Source: Chitinophaga rupis
Lineage (GTDB): Bacteria > Bacteroidota > Bacteroidia > Chitinophagales > Chitinophagaceae
Direction of reading: 5' to 3'
DNA length: 64,000 nt
NCBI RefSeq assembly: GCF_900109685.1
Contig: NZ_FOBB01000001.1
Coordinates: 434,001 to 498,000, forward strand
The notes under the pieces are model-generated. The model saw nothing but the letters and a program-made list of their open reading frames with translations, did no database searches and was not told where the DNA came from. Positions within the stretch are counted from its first letter, which is position 1. Every line of letters begins with the position of its first letter. Below, in pieces: positions 29,012-38,908 of this stretch. The position numbers and the translations under genes were made by a program.

Positions 29012-29168
29012 TAATGAAGAATGAATAATTAATAATAATGGGTACGGATATTACACGTAATATCGTGCTCTTAATTATTGATGGTTCATTCTTCATAATG
29101 AACAATAATTGTAACACGCAACATTTCCCTCTTGATTATTAATTATTCATTATTAATCATTAATTACT
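29010..29168. repeat. AT-rich inverted-repeat intergenic element
   Basis: Three related blocks: GAAGAATGAATAATTAATAAT (about 29016-29036), an inverted relative at 29071-29100 and another at 29134-29166. A perfect GATATTAC/GTAATATC pair lies at 29047-29064. No ORF. It may act as the uvrA terminator or as a small non-autonomous repeat. Confidence 0.55.
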
Positions 29169-29180
29169 AACCGCTTATTT

Positions 29181-29645
29181 GTGAAGTACTTTATATTGTT
29201 ATTCCTGTTAGCAGCGGTGGCCTGTGATGATGAGACCAAGTTCTGTGACCAGGCGCTGAACACGGATCTGCACATGCGCTTTATACGCGACAGCGCCGGT
29301 TTTACACGGGATACTACCATGGCCCAGGTAACCCTGTATGCACTGAAAATGGATAGCATTTACCGCAAACAGGCGGTGTCGGATGTGTTCCTGTCCCTGT
29401 CGCCGGTGGCGGACAGCAGCCGTTTTTACCTGAAGGTAGATTCCATCTCCGACCCAGATACGATCACCTTCCGGTACAAAAGAGCGCCACACTTTGTTTC
29501 TCCGGGTTGCGGCTTTGCCACTTTTTTTAACCTGGATACGGTGATCAGCACTAATAATACCATCCAATCATTATTGATCAATCAAAAGGCTATAACTTCC
29601 ACCACGAATGATACAGCGCATATTACTTTATATTTTGGTATTTAG
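29181..29645 (+). CDS. DUF6452-like lipoprotein
   Basis: 154 residues starting with GTG, the only start that gives the signal 'KYFILLFLLAAVACDD' with lipobox AVAC. It is then a small beta-rich domain with 'FCDQALNTDLHMRFI' near the start and 'SPGCGFATFFNLDTV' near the end. The two cysteines (about 22 and 109) may form a disulfide. Together with the overlapping next gene it matches the DUF6452-DUF6048 pair I recall from Bacteroidota. The function is unknown. Confidence 0.65.
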   Translation: MKYFILLFLLAAVACDDETKFCDQALNTDLHMRFIRDSAGFTRDTTMAQVTLYALKMDSIYRKQAVSDVFLSLSPVADSSRFYLKVDSISDPDTITFRYKRAPHFVSPGCGFATFFNLDTVISTNNTIQSLLINQKAITSTTNDTAHITLYFGI

Positions 29646-30423
29646 CAGCAGCTGCATAGCGGCGCGTGCACAGGTGAAAAAACCTGCGCTTACGCCTATA
29701 GACAGCAGCGTACGGGCTGCAGATACTACTGCGCGTAAAAATGTTGCGGAGAAGAAAAAGCCTGTACCGGCCTTACCGGATAGTATATACGAAGTACCCG
29801 GCGGCATAAGGATTGGTATTGATATCAGCCGTTTTATCCTCAAAGTATTTCAACCTTACAGAACGGATGTTTCCTTTGCCGGTGATATGCGTATTAAAAA
29901 AGACCTGTACCTGGCCGCAGAACTGGGCTTTCATAGCACTTCACACAGTGATAGCAACTACACCTATAAAGGCAATGGCATTTTTACAACAGTAGGGGTG
30001 GATTGGAATTTCCTGCAAAAGATCAGCAATAAAGAACGGTACATGATCTATGGCGGTATCCGTTATGGATTTGCCCACCTGAATTATGAGGCGCCCAGCT
30101 ATACTATTTACGATTCTTACTGGGGCGATAAGCTCCCCGGCAGCTTCCCTAAAACCAGCGTGAATGCACATTGGGTAGAGCTGATACTGGGGCTGAAAGC
30201 AGAGGTATTAAAGAACTTCTTTTTAGGATGGAGCATCCGGGAAAAGATCAAGGTGAGCGGCCCTAGCAAAGATCTTGCGTTTCCCCCCATTGTTATACCC
30301 GGTTTTGGCAGCGGTACCAAAGGATCACAGTTCGACTGGCAATACACCGTATCTTATTGTATACCGTTAGGGAATATCAAAGTACATGTACCCAGGAAGG
30401 CAGAACCGCCGAAACGACGATAA
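29608..30423 (+). CDS. DUF6048-like outer-membrane beta-barrel protein
   Basis: 271 residues. Signal peptide 1-22 ('IQRILLYILVFSSSCIAARAQ'), then a basic low-complexity linker and eight or more amphipathic strands ('VSFAGDMRIKKDLYLAAELGFHS', 'GIFTTVGVDWNFL', 'YMIYGGIRYGFAHLNY', 'HWVELILGLKAEVLKNFFLGWSIREKIKV', 'QYTVSYCIPLG'), which suggest a small barrel. It overlaps the DUF6452-like gene by 38 bp, so they are translationally linked and probably work together in the outer membrane. The role is unknown. Confidence 0.65.
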   Translation: MIQRILLYILVFSSSCIAARAQVKKPALTPIDSSVRAADTTARKNVAEKKKPVPALPDSIYEVPGGIRIGIDISRFILKVFQPYRTDVSFAGDMRIKKDLYLAAELGFHSTSHSDSNYTYKGNGIFTTVGVDWNFLQKISNKERYMIYGGIRYGFAHLNYEAPSYTIYDSYWGDKLPGSFPKTSVNAHWVELILGLKAEVLKNFFLGWSIREKIKVSGPSKDLAFPPIVIPGFGSGTKGSQFDWQYTVSYCIPLGNIKVHVPRKAEPPKRR

Positions 30424-30431
30424 AGCATCAA

Positions 30432-30875
30432 TTACTCTCTGATCATTTCAACATGCGGTATCCCATCCTCCAGGTACATATCACTACTCTGGCGGAAGCC
30501 TAAGGAGCTATAGAAATTTAGTAAATATTGCTGCGCGCCTATCTTAATAGGTTGTTTGCCAAAACGCGCTTCCAGTAAAGCAATAGACTTTTCCATCAAT
30601 GCCCTTCCTGCACCGGTGCCCCTAACTTCCTTTGCGGTGATCACCCTTCCGATAGAAGCCATTTCATATTTAATGCCGGGGCCAAACAGGCGGGTATAGG
30701 CTACCAGTTTGTGATCGTCATTATAACCCATTACATGCACTGCCTGCTGGTCAGCATAATCCATATCCTGGTAAGGACAATTTTGTTCTACTACAAAGAC
30801 CTCACTGCGCAGGTGCAGCAGCTCATATAATTCTGTTGTGGTTAATGATTCAAATGTTTTTTCTATCCAGATCAT
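30432..30875 (-). CDS. GNAT N-acetyltransferase, ElaA type
   Basis: 147 residues from the ATG at 30875; the longer frame to 30977 would run through a repeated non-coding element. 'LYELLHLRSEVFVVEQNCPYQDMDYAD' is the ElaA start. 'IGRVITAKEVRGTGAGRALMEKSI' carries the acetyl-CoA pyrophosphate-binding Q/R-x-x-G-x-G/A pattern, and 'GAQQYLLNFYSSLGF' closes the fold. The substrate is unknown. It is convergent with the gene ending at 30423, only 8 bp away, with no room for separate terminators. Confidence 0.9.
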   Translation of the reverse strand: MIWIEKTFESLTTTELYELLHLRSEVFVVEQNCPYQDMDYADQQAVHVMGYNDDHKLVAYTRLFGPGIKYEMASIGRVITAKEVRGTGAGRALMEKSIALLEARFGKQPIKIGAQQYLLNFYSSLGFRQSSDMYLEDGIPHVEMIRE

Positions 30876-30952
30876 ATTGATATTAGTTCTTAATGGATTT
30901 ACCTGTTGCAGCATACTTGTTGCCGGCGCACACACCGCCTCCCCGCTCACCG

Positions 30953-30984
30953 CCATGGACCATCGACCGTCGACCATGGACCCT
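30953..30984. repeat. Palindromic word repeat of CCATGGAC/ATCGACC units
   Basis: The words CCATGGAC, CATCGACC, GTCGACC and CCATGGACC follow each other in the intergenic gap. It is low-complexity and self-complementary, of the kind scattered through related genomes. Confidence 0.5.
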
Positions 30985-31061
30985 CAACTTTTTCCAAAAC
31001 TAGCCCAAACCTTTCATAAATTTACGCCCTTTATAAGTGTGTAACCGTCAACAAATTGATC

Positions 31062-32567
31062 ATGAGTGAAAAAGGCAGGGCTTTCCTGACACTGGAACAT
31101 ATTACCGTACGTTACCTGGATAAAACATTATTCACCCACCTGAACTGGGAAGTGCTGGAGGGCCAGCAGTGGGCCATTACAGGTAACAGCGGCTCCGGCA
31201 AAACGGCTTTGTTAAATACGATTGCAGGCCGCTTTAACGTGATCAACGGCGGTATCCATTACCACTTTTATGACCAGTACCGGCAGCAGCACACGATCAC
31301 GGATCCTTATTTTACCTATCGCAACCTGCTGGCACAGGTAGCCCATCATCATAATTTCCGCAACCGCAGCAATACGTCTGATTTTTATTACCAGCAACGC
31401 TTCAACAGCATGGATGCGGGCGATGCCCCTACCGTGCGCCAATACCTGTATGGGGAAGCCGCTACCCCGCGGGAAGAGCCCCTGCTGGCGCCCCTGCGCA
31501 TCAATACCCTGCTGGATAAGGAGCTTATTAAACTCTCCAACGGGGAAACCCGCCGCGTAATGATTGCCAAAGGCCTGCTGCAAAAACCTGTGCTGCTGAT
31601 GCTGGATAACCCTTTTACAGGCCTGGATGTACAAACCCGCCGGCATTTTATGGATATGGTGAACCAGATCATTGCCAGCGGCATTCATGTGCTGCTGGTT
31701 ACCAACCCGACAGAAATACCGGATAATATTACCCATGTGCTTACGCTGGATAACGGTATTATAACAGGCAGGTATACACGCCAGGAATTTCAGCAGCTGC
31801 CCGTTGCCACCACCGTTGCGGCAAATGATGGCCCGGTTATTAACGGAGAAAAGCTGCAGGCGCTGGTACAACCTGCTCCCCGCGCATTTAATACCATTGT
31901 ACATATGGAAAATGTGCACGTGCAGTACGGCGATAATACAATACTGGACAACATTAACTGGACGGTAAAGCCCAATGAGAAATGGGCCTTGCTGGGTCCT
32001 AACGGCGCAGGCAAATCTACCCTGCTTAGCCTTATCAATGCTGATAATCCGCAGGCTTACGCGAATGAGCTGTACCTGTTTGACCGTAAGCGTGGCAGCG
32101 GGGAAAGCATCTGGGATATAAAACGTAAGATCGGGTTTGTATCACCGGAGCTGCACCAGTATTTTCCTGCAGGTAATAACTGCCTGCAGGTAGTATGTTC
32201 CGGTTTCTTTGATATTATTGGTCCTACGCGTAAACCATCCCCGGAGCAAACCACCCATGCACAGGGCTGGATGGAAATACTGGGCATTGAACAATATAGT
32301 ACGCAATCCTTTAAACAGGTGCCTGAAAGCATACAAAGGCTGGCCCTGCTGGCCCGCGCACTGGTAAAAGACCCGCCCCTGCTTATTTTTGATGAGCCCT
32401 GCCAGGGGCTGGACAGCCGGCAAAAACAGCATTTTAAGCAGGTAATAGATACGCTGTGCGCGGTAATGGAGCTTACCCTGATCTTTGTAACGCATTACCC
32501 CGAAGAAATACCTGCTTCTGTAACAAAGGTATTACAGCTGGAAAAAGGAAAGGTAGTGGCTTCCTGA
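31062..32567 (+). CDS. Two-domain ABC ATPase (ModF/PhrA-like)
   Basis: 501 residues from the ATG at 31062. There are two nucleotide-binding domains and no membrane segment. Domain 1: Walker A 'GNSGSGKTALLNT', signature 'KLSNGETRRVMIAKGLL', Walker B 'VLLMLDNPFTGLD'. Domain 2: Walker A 'GPNGAGKSTLLSL', Walker B 'LLIFDEPCQGLD', H-loop 'FVTHYPEEIP'. The second signature is degenerate ('QVPESIQRLALLARALV' instead of LSGGQ). The layout fits ModF, an accessory ATPase with a possible molybdate-related role, but no mod genes are nearby. Its function is open. Confidence 0.82.
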   Translation: MSEKGRAFLTLEHITVRYLDKTLFTHLNWEVLEGQQWAITGNSGSGKTALLNTIAGRFNVINGGIHYHFYDQYRQQHTITDPYFTYRNLLAQVAHHHNFRNRSNTSDFYYQQRFNSMDAGDAPTVRQYLYGEAATPREEPLLAPLRINTLLDKELIKLSNGETRRVMIAKGLLQKPVLLMLDNPFTGLDVQTRRHFMDMVNQIIASGIHVLLVTNPTEIPDNITHVLTLDNGIITGRYTRQEFQQLPVATTVAANDGPVINGEKLQALVQPAPRAFNTIVHMENVHVQYGDNTILDNINWTVKPNEKWALLGPNGAGKSTLLSLINADNPQAYANELYLFDRKRGSGESIWDIKRKIGFVSPELHQYFPAGNNCLQVVCSGFFDIIGPTRKPSPEQTTHAQGWMEILGIEQYSTQSFKQVPESIQRLALLARALVKDPPLLIFDEPCQGLDSRQKQHFKQVIDTLCAVMELTLIFVTHYPEEIPASVTKVLQLEKGKVVAS

Positions 32568-32726
32568 GCTTTTTCGTATATGCCGTGCTGTTATAAACAC
32601 TAATATTTTTCTGGTATTTTTTTGAGAAATGTAAACATTTTATGAAACCGTGGGGCAGTAAATTAACGTATGTAAAAGAAGCCACGTGAGTTTATAATTA
32701 CATTGTTAACCAAAAAATTATCCGCC

Positions 32727-32993
32727 ATGAGCCCACAGTCCAATCTGTTATTGAATCCATTACAGCACATTCACCAGCTGCTCACAGAGTTACCCCTGGC
32801 CGTTAAAACCCGTATTTGTACAGAGTGTAACTGGAGCCTGCCTACTTATTACCGCAAAGTAAAAGGCGCGCATATCAGCAATGCAGAAAAAGAAAAGATC
32901 ACCTTCATCCTCTTTGATCAATTGCAACAAACCTGGCAGCGTTGCAAAAATGGCCATAATCCGCCGCCAGCACCAGCTGCATCACTATCATAA
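32727..32993 (+). CDS. Small basic protein, possible HTH, unknown
   Basis: 88 residues from the ATG at 32727. 'LPLAVKTRICTECNWSLPTYYRKVKG' reads like a helix-turn-helix (first helix VKTRICTEC, recognition helix LPTYYRKVK), followed by 'SNAEKEKITFILFDQLQQTW' as a last helix and a proline/alanine-rich tail. Similar short proteins occur in related Bacteroidota, but I know no function. DNA binding is inferred from the pattern only. Confidence 0.5.
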   Translation: MSPQSNLLLNPLQHIHQLLTELPLAVKTRICTECNWSLPTYYRKVKGAHISNAEKEKITFILFDQLQQTWQRCKNGHNPPPAPAASLS

Positions 32994-33055
32994 AAAGCCG
33001 GATCTGATTATACATTTTACATTATCTTTATGCGTACCTAAACCCAGTAGAGAGA

Positions 33056-36000
33056 ATGTATCCCAAAACAAAGCACGCGGCTGTTACCGCTCTTACCACC
33101 TTCCTGGTGGCGTTGTTATTGTTACCGGCATGTAAGCAAGCCAAAAAAGTCATGAATCCCGCATTGGCCCGGTATATTGAGGCCTATACTGCAGGTGTAA
33201 TATCCAAGCAGAGTACTATTCGTGTACAATTGGCCGGCAATGTAAACGTAACGCATACACAGAATGAGCCCCTGGAAGGTGGTATTTTCAAATTCAGCCC
33301 GGATATTGAAGGGAAAGCCTATTGGGTAGATGCTACTACCGTTGAATTCAGGCCGGATGAAAACCTGCAGCCCGGTAAAACATATAATGCCACTTTCCGC
33401 CTGTCAAAAGTGCTGAAAGTGCCGGATGATCTTTCATCATTCGATTTTGAGTTCCGCGTCATTAAACCTTCCTTTTCACTGGAAGATAATGGACTGAAAG
33501 CATCCGATAATTCCACGTTCGAGAAAATGACCTTTTCCGGCGTGGTACATACCGCTGATGTAGAAGATCCGCAGCAGATAGAAAAGCTGGTGAGCAATCA
33601 CTATAACGGGCAAACGTTGCCCATTACCTGGCAGCATAACCCGGCAGAAAAAACATCGCGCTTTACCATTGCTAACATCGGCAGGGGAAATACAGAACGC
33701 CGGCTGGAGCTGACCTGGAATGGTAAACCACTATCAGTAGATATTGATGGCAAAAAAAGTATCCCGGTGCCTGCTGTAGGCGTGTTCAAAGTGCTGGATA
33801 TACGTGCTGTGTCTGAACCGGAGCAGCACCTGCTGGTGCAGTTCTCTAACCCCATCAGCGTAGCGCAAAACCTGGATGGCTTGATCGGCATCAGCGGGCA
33901 GGCCGACCTGCGTTATTCTATAGAAGGCAGTGAGGTAAAGGTATTTGCACCTGCGCGCCTGGAAGGTAATTATACCATTGCCGTAAATGAAGGCATCCAG
34001 GACATTACGGATAAACGCCTGGGCACCACCATGACCGGCAATGTGAACTTTGAGAACACCTTACCGGCAGTAAGCATACCCGGTAACGGGGTTATACTGC
34101 CCCAGAGCAGCAAGCTGGCCCTGCCTTTTGAAGCCGTGAACCTGAATGCCGTAGATGTAACCATCATTAAAATTTATGAACAGAACATACCGCAGTACCT
34201 GCAAACCAATAGCCTGAACGGCGACCAGGAGCTGCGCCGTGTGGGCAAGCCCGTAGTAGAAAAAACCATCCGCCTGGATCTGGATAAATCCCTGAACCTG
34301 CACAAACGCAACCGCTTTTTCCTGGACCTGGAAAAACTGCTGCGTACAGAGCCCGGGGCCATTTACCGCGTAACGCTGGGCTTCCGCAAAGCCTATGCGC
34401 TGCAAACCTGCAAGAGCGAAGAAGGTGACGGCGACCATGCCGGCAGTGAGGAAGAAGACGAAGAAGAACAACGTTATTACGGCGATGCCATAGACGAAGA
34501 CGATTCCTTCTGGCAGCGGTATGATAGTTATTATCCCTACGGGTATAACTGGGAAGAAAGAGGATCGCCCTGCTCCAACTCTTACTACGCCAAAGACAAA
34601 TGGGCATCGCGCAACATCATTGCCTCCAACATTGGCTTAACGGCCAAACGGGGTAATGATAACAGTATGGTAGTAGCAGTAACGGATATACGTGATACCA
34701 AATCACTGATGGGCGTAGAGCTGGAACTGCTGGATTACCAGCAGCAGGTGATTTATAAAACCAAGAGCGACGGCGATGGCATGGCCTTCTTTGACCTGAA
34801 ACGCAAGCCCTGGCTGCTGATTGCCAAGAAAGGCGATGAACGCGGTTACCTGAAGCTGGATGATGGCAGCTCCCTGCCACTGAGCCGTTTTGATGTGAAG
34901 GGAGAAGAAGTACAGAACGGTATTAAAGGTTTCCTGTACGGAGAGCGTGGCGTATGGCGCCCCGGCGATTCCCTGTTCCTTACATTCATTTTAGAGGATA
35001 AGGAGAAAAAGCTGCCGGAAGATCACCCGGTTACCTTAGAATTATACAATCCTAAAGGGCAGCTGTATAAACGTTTAACACAACACCAGTCACTGAACGG
35101 CTTTTATAATTTCACCACTGCCACTGCTGCAGAAGACCCTACCGGCAGCTGGAGCGCTAAAGTAAAAGTAGGCGGCGCAGTATTCCAGAAGAACCTGCGC
35201 ATAGAAACCGTAAAGCCTAACCGCTTAAAAATAAAGCTGGATTTTGGCAAAGCAGCTTTGTCTAAAAAATCCGCTACCGCCGGTACCCTTTCTGCCGCCT
35301 GGCTGTTTGGCGCTACGGCCCAGCATTTAAAGGCTAAGGTAGATGTGTCGCTGAGCTCACAAACCACCCGCTTTCCCAAGTTTGCGGATTATGCGTTTGA
35401 TGACCCGGTTACCCATTTTGAAACAGAAGATAAAACCCTTTTTGAAGGCCCCCTGGGCGATAATGGAGCCGCCAATGTAAGTGCTGACCTGCCATTAGGT
35501 AAGCTGGCGCCCGGCCAGCTGAAAGCCAATTTTGAAGTGAAGGTGTTTGAGCCGGGTGGCGATTTTAGTATTGATCACTTCTCCATGCCCTACAATCCCT
35601 TTGCTTCTTATGCGGGCCTGCGCATGCCGCAGGGCGACCGCTTAACAGGCATGCTGCTTACTGATAAACCGCACGCAGTAAGCCTGGTGAATGTAGATGA
35701 GCAGGGCAACCTGCTGCCTGGCGACCATGAAGTACAGGTAGAGCTGTACAAGATCCGCTGGCGCTGGTGGTGGGATGAAAGTGAGAATGAAGACCTTAGC
35801 AACTTTACACAGGACAGCTATAACCAGCTGCTGCAAAAAGAAACCGTTACCCTGCACAATGGTAAAGGCGACTGGAATCTGCAGATCAGCTACCCGGACT
35901 GGGGCCGTTACCTGGTAAGGGTAAAAGACCTGCAAAGCGGCCATACCAGCGGCCAAACAGTGTATATTGACTGGCCGGGATGGGCGGAGCGTATGCAAAA

Positions 36001-38635
36001 GGAAAATCCTGCAGAAGCAGCCATGCTGGTATTTACATCCGATAAAACACAGTATAATGTAGGCGATAATATCACGCTCACTATCCCTAGCAGCGAAGGC
36101 GGACGGGGCCTGGTAAGTATTGAATCCGGCAGCCGGGTATTGAAAACAGAATGGATCAGCACACAAAAAGGGCAAACCACTTTTAGCTTTAAGGCAGAGA
36201 AGAATATGGCCCCTAATATATACGTGAACGTTAGCCTGCTGCAGCCGCATGCGCAAACAGTGAACGATCTGCCCATCCGTATGTACGGCACCATTCCCAT
36301 TGCGGTATCAGACCAGAACACGATACTGTCGCCACAGATAAAGCTGCCGGCCACACTACGGCCGGAGCAGGAAGCCAGCATTACCGTATCAGAGGCCAAA
36401 GGCAAAGCCATGACGTACACCATTGCCCTGGTAGATGAAGGCCTGCTGGACCTGACCCGTTTTAAAACACCGGACCCGCACAGCGCTTTCTATGCACGGG
36501 AAGCATTGGGCGTAAAAACCTGGGACCTGTTTGATTATGTGATCGGCGCCTGGGGCGCAGATATGGACCGTATTTTAAGCATAGGCGGTGATGAAGGCCT
36601 GGACCGCGGCGCCAGCAATGCCAAAGCCAACCGCTTTAAACCGGTAGTGAAATTTATGGGGCCATTTTACCTGAAAAAAGGCCAGTCGCAAACGCACAGC
36701 TTTAAGCTGCCGCCTTACATTGGCTCCGTAAAAGCCATGGTAGTAGCAGGACAGGATGGCGCATATGGTATGACTGAAAAAACGGCGGCAGTGAAAAAAC
36801 CGCTCATGCTGTTAACCTCTTTACCGCGTGTGCTGGGTCCTACAGAAACCATTCAATTACCCGTTACCGTATTTGGGCTGGAAAATAATATCCGCAATGC
36901 CACGGTTACCCTCAGCACCAACAACCTGCTGGAAGTAGTGGGAGAAAATACCAAAACAGTAACCTTCTCCCAACCGGGCGAACAAATGGTGTACTTTGAT
37001 GTACGTGTGAAAGCGCAGGTAGGCGTAGCCAAAGTGAAAGTAATTGCTAGCAGCGGCAGTGAGCGGGCAGAAGAAGCAACTGAGCTGCAGGTGCGCAACC
37101 CTAATCCGGTGATCACCAGCACGCTGGAAAACACCCTGGAAGCACACGGCGTATGGAATACTGCGTTTAGCCCTGTGGGTATGGCCGGCACTAACAGCGG
37201 TACGCTGGAAGTATCTACCATTCCGCCGCTGAACCTGGCCAAACGTCTCAATTACCTGATCCAGTATCCGCACGGCTGTATTGAGCAAACTACATCCAGC
37301 GTATTCCCGCAGCTGATGCTGAACCAGCTTACTGACCTGAAATCCAGCCAGCAGGCGGAAATAGATCATAACATTAAAGCGGGCATTAACCGCCTCAAAG
37401 GATTCCAGGCATCTGATGGCGGCTTTAGTTACTGGCCGGGTGAAGGTACCTCTGACGAGTGGGGCACTAACTATGCAGGCCACTTCCTGCTGGAAGCACA
37501 GGCCAAAGGCTATGCATTGCCTCCCGGCCTGCTGGACCAGTGGAAAAAATACCAGCGCAACAAAGCAGCCACCTGGGCGCCCAGCACCTATAACTTCTAT
37601 GGTGGCGATCTGATACAATCATACCGGCTGTACCTGTTGGCACTGGCCAAAGTACCGGAACTGGGCGCCATGAACCGGCTGAAAGAGTTCAAATATTTAT
37701 CCGTACCGGCTAAATGGCGGCTGGCAGCCACTTACCGCCTGAGCGGCCAACCGGAAGTAGCCAATGCCTTAATTAAGAACTTACCTACCGAGGTAAAACC
37801 ATACCAGCAGCTGGGCGGCACTTTTGGTTCTGACCTGCGCGATAAAGCCATGATACTGGAAACCCTCACGGCCATGGGCCAGCGCGCCCGCGCCGGTGAG
37901 CTGGTAAAACAAATAGCCGCCCTGTTATCACAGGAAAGCTGGTACAGCACACAAACCACTGCATATACGTTGATAGCTATTGCCAAATACTGCGGCAGCA
38001 ATGCCAGCGGTAGTAAAATGAACTTTACCTACCAGCTGAATAACGCCAAAGGCAGCGTAAACGGTAACTCTTATATTACACAGATACCGGTAACCTTTAC
38101 CGGTGCAGCAGGTAATGTAAGCCTGCAGAACAACGGGCAGAATGTGCTTTATGCACGCCTTATTCTGCAGGGCCAGCCGGAAGCCGGGCAGGAACCGGTG
38201 GCAGCGCATAACCCGGATGTGCTGGATATGCAGGTGAAATACAGCACCCGTAGCGGCAAACCCATAGACCCCGCCACCTTATCACAGGGCACGGACTTTA
38301 TGGCTACCGTTACCATCCGCAACCCCGGCAAACGCGGGTATTACGAGCAGATGGCGCTGAGCCAGATCTTCCCCTCCGGCTGGGAAATTCTGAATACCCG
38401 CCTGCTGGAAAGCGACAGCGCATTTTCGCAATCGCCCTTTACGTATATGGATATCCGTGACGACCGGGTATACACCTACTTTAACATTGAAGAAAACAAA
38501 ACTTACACGTATAATGTGCTGCTGAATGCTGCGTATTTAGGCCGTTATTATTTACCGGCCACCTCCTGCGAAGCCATGTATGATAATACCATTCATGACT
38601 TTGCACCCGGGAAATGGATAGAGATCGTGAAGTAG
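33056..38635 (+). CDS. Bacterial alpha-2-macroglobulin lipoprotein with intact thioester
   Basis: 1859 residues. The lipoprotein signal has lipobox 'LLPAC' (Cys about 26). Successive macroglobulin beta-domains fill 60-1350, including the MG1 and MG2 regions ('FKFSPDIEGKAYWVDATTVEFRPDENLQPGKTY', 'GERGVWRPGDSLFLTFIL'). The thioester motif 'YPHGCIEQTTSSVFPQL' has Cys1408 and Gln1411, then the alpha-toroid ('ASDGGFSYWPGEGTSDEWGTNYAGHFLLEA') and receptor-like end domain. Such proteins trap foreign proteases in the periplasm. An acidic insert rich in E and D (about 458-485) is unusual. pbpC follows, the classic partner. Confidence 0.95.
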   Translation: MYPKTKHAAVTALTTFLVALLLLPACKQAKKVMNPALARYIEAYTAGVISKQSTIRVQLAGNVNVTHTQNEPLEGGIFKFSPDIEGKAYWVDATTVEFRPDENLQPGKTYNATFRLSKVLKVPDDLSSFDFEFRVIKPSFSLEDNGLKASDNSTFEKMTFSGVVHTADVEDPQQIEKLVSNHYNGQTLPITWQHNPAEKTSRFTIANIGRGNTERRLELTWNGKPLSVDIDGKKSIPVPAVGVFKVLDIRAVSEPEQHLLVQFSNPISVAQNLDGLIGISGQADLRYSIEGSEVKVFAPARLEGNYTIAVNEGIQDITDKRLGTTMTGNVNFENTLPAVSIPGNGVILPQSSKLALPFEAVNLNAVDVTIIKIYEQNIPQYLQTNSLNGDQELRRVGKPVVEKTIRLDLDKSLNLHKRNRFFLDLEKLLRTEPGAIYRVTLGFRKAYALQTCKSEEGDGDHAGSEEEDEEEQRYYGDAIDEDDSFWQRYDSYYPYGYNWEERGSPCSNSYYAKDKWASRNIIASNIGLTAKRGNDNSMVVAVTDIRDTKSLMGVELELLDYQQQVIYKTKSDGDGMAFFDLKRKPWLLIAKKGDERGYLKLDDGSSLPLSRFDVKGEEVQNGIKGFLYGERGVWRPGDSLFLTFILEDKEKKLPEDHPVTLELYNPKGQLYKRLTQHQSLNGFYNFTTATAAEDPTGSWSAKVKVGGAVFQKNLRIETVKPNRLKIKLDFGKAALSKKSATAGTLSAAWLFGATAQHLKAKVDVSLSSQTTRFPKFADYAFDDPVTHFETEDKTLFEGPLGDNGAANVSADLPLGKLAPGQLKANFEVKVFEPGGDFSIDHFSMPYNPFASYAGLRMPQGDRLTGMLLTDKPHAVSLVNVDEQGNLLPGDHEVQVELYKIRWRWWWDESENEDLSNFTQDSYNQLLQKETVTLHNGKGDWNLQISYPDWGRYLVRVKDLQSGHTSGQTVYIDWPGWAERMQKENPAEAAMLVFTSDKTQYNVGDNITLTIPSSEGGRGLVSIESGSRVLKTEWISTQKGQTTFSFKAEKNMAPNIYVNVSLLQPHAQTVNDLPIRMYGTIPIAVSDQNTILSPQIKLPATLRPEQEASITVSEAKGKAMTYTIALVDEGLLDLTRFKTPDPHSAFYAREALGVKTWDLFDYVIGAWGADMDRILSIGGDEGLDRGASNAKANRFKPVVKFMGPFYLKKGQSQTHSFKLPPYIGSVKAMVVAGQDGAYGMTEKTAAVKKPLMLLTSLPRVLGPTETIQLPVTVFGLENNIRNATVTLSTNNLLEVVGENTKTVTFSQPGEQMVYFDVRVKAQVGVAKVKVIASSGSERAEEATELQVRNPNPVITSTLENTLEAHGVWNTAFSPVGMAGTNSGTLEVSTIPPLNLAKRLNYLIQYPHGCIEQTTSSVFPQLMLNQLTDLKSSQQAEIDHNIKAGINRLKGFQASDGGFSYWPGEGTSDEWGTNYAGHFLLEAQAKGYALPPGLLDQWKKYQRNKAATWAPSTYNFYGGDLIQSYRLYLLALAKVPELGAMNRLKEFKYLSVPAKWRLAATYRLSGQPEVANALIKNLPTEVKPYQQLGGTFGSDLRDKAMILETLTAMGQRARAGELVKQIAALLSQESWYSTQTTAYTLIAIAKYCGSNASGSKMNFTYQLNNAKGSVNGNSYITQIPVTFTGAAGNVSLQNNGQNVLYARLILQGQPEAGQEPVAAHNPDVLDMQVKYSTRSGKPIDPATLSQGTDFMATVTIRNPGKRGYYEQMALSQIFPSGWEILNTRLLESDSAFSQSPFTYMDIRDDRVYTYFNIEENKTYTYNVLLNAAYLGRYYLPATSCEAMYDNTIHDFAPGKWIEIVK

Positions 38636-38639
38636 CATT

Positions 38640-38908
38640 ACGAATGGTCAATTACGAATTACGAATGGAGTAGTTCAAGTGGATGAGTAACACATGAAAA
38701 CGCTTTCATTCGTAATTCGTAATTGATTATTCATAATTAATATTTGGCTCTTTTGATGTATAACAAGCCCATTCATAATATATTTTCAGGGCTGCCATGG
38801 CCCAAACTTGCCTGGTTAAACCCGGTAGTAATACTGGCAAACTACACACACAAATTGCTTCAATCAAATTCGTAATTCGTAATTGATAATTCGTAATTAA
38901 ATTTAACT
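38640..38908. repeat. AT-rich AATTACGAAT word repeats between A2M and pbpC genes
   Basis: ATTACGAAT and its complement ATTCGTAAT recur at 38648-38672, 38708-38745 and 38868-38900, in both directions. They can form a large hairpin around 38648-38725. A middle stretch (38755-38860) shows no ORF or clear promoter. Confidence 0.6.

Noticed and set aside
29608..29645. Overlap of the DUF6452- and DUF6048-like genes considered as a frameshifted single gene
   Set aside because: Each has its own signal sequence and start; the overlap is a normal operon junction.
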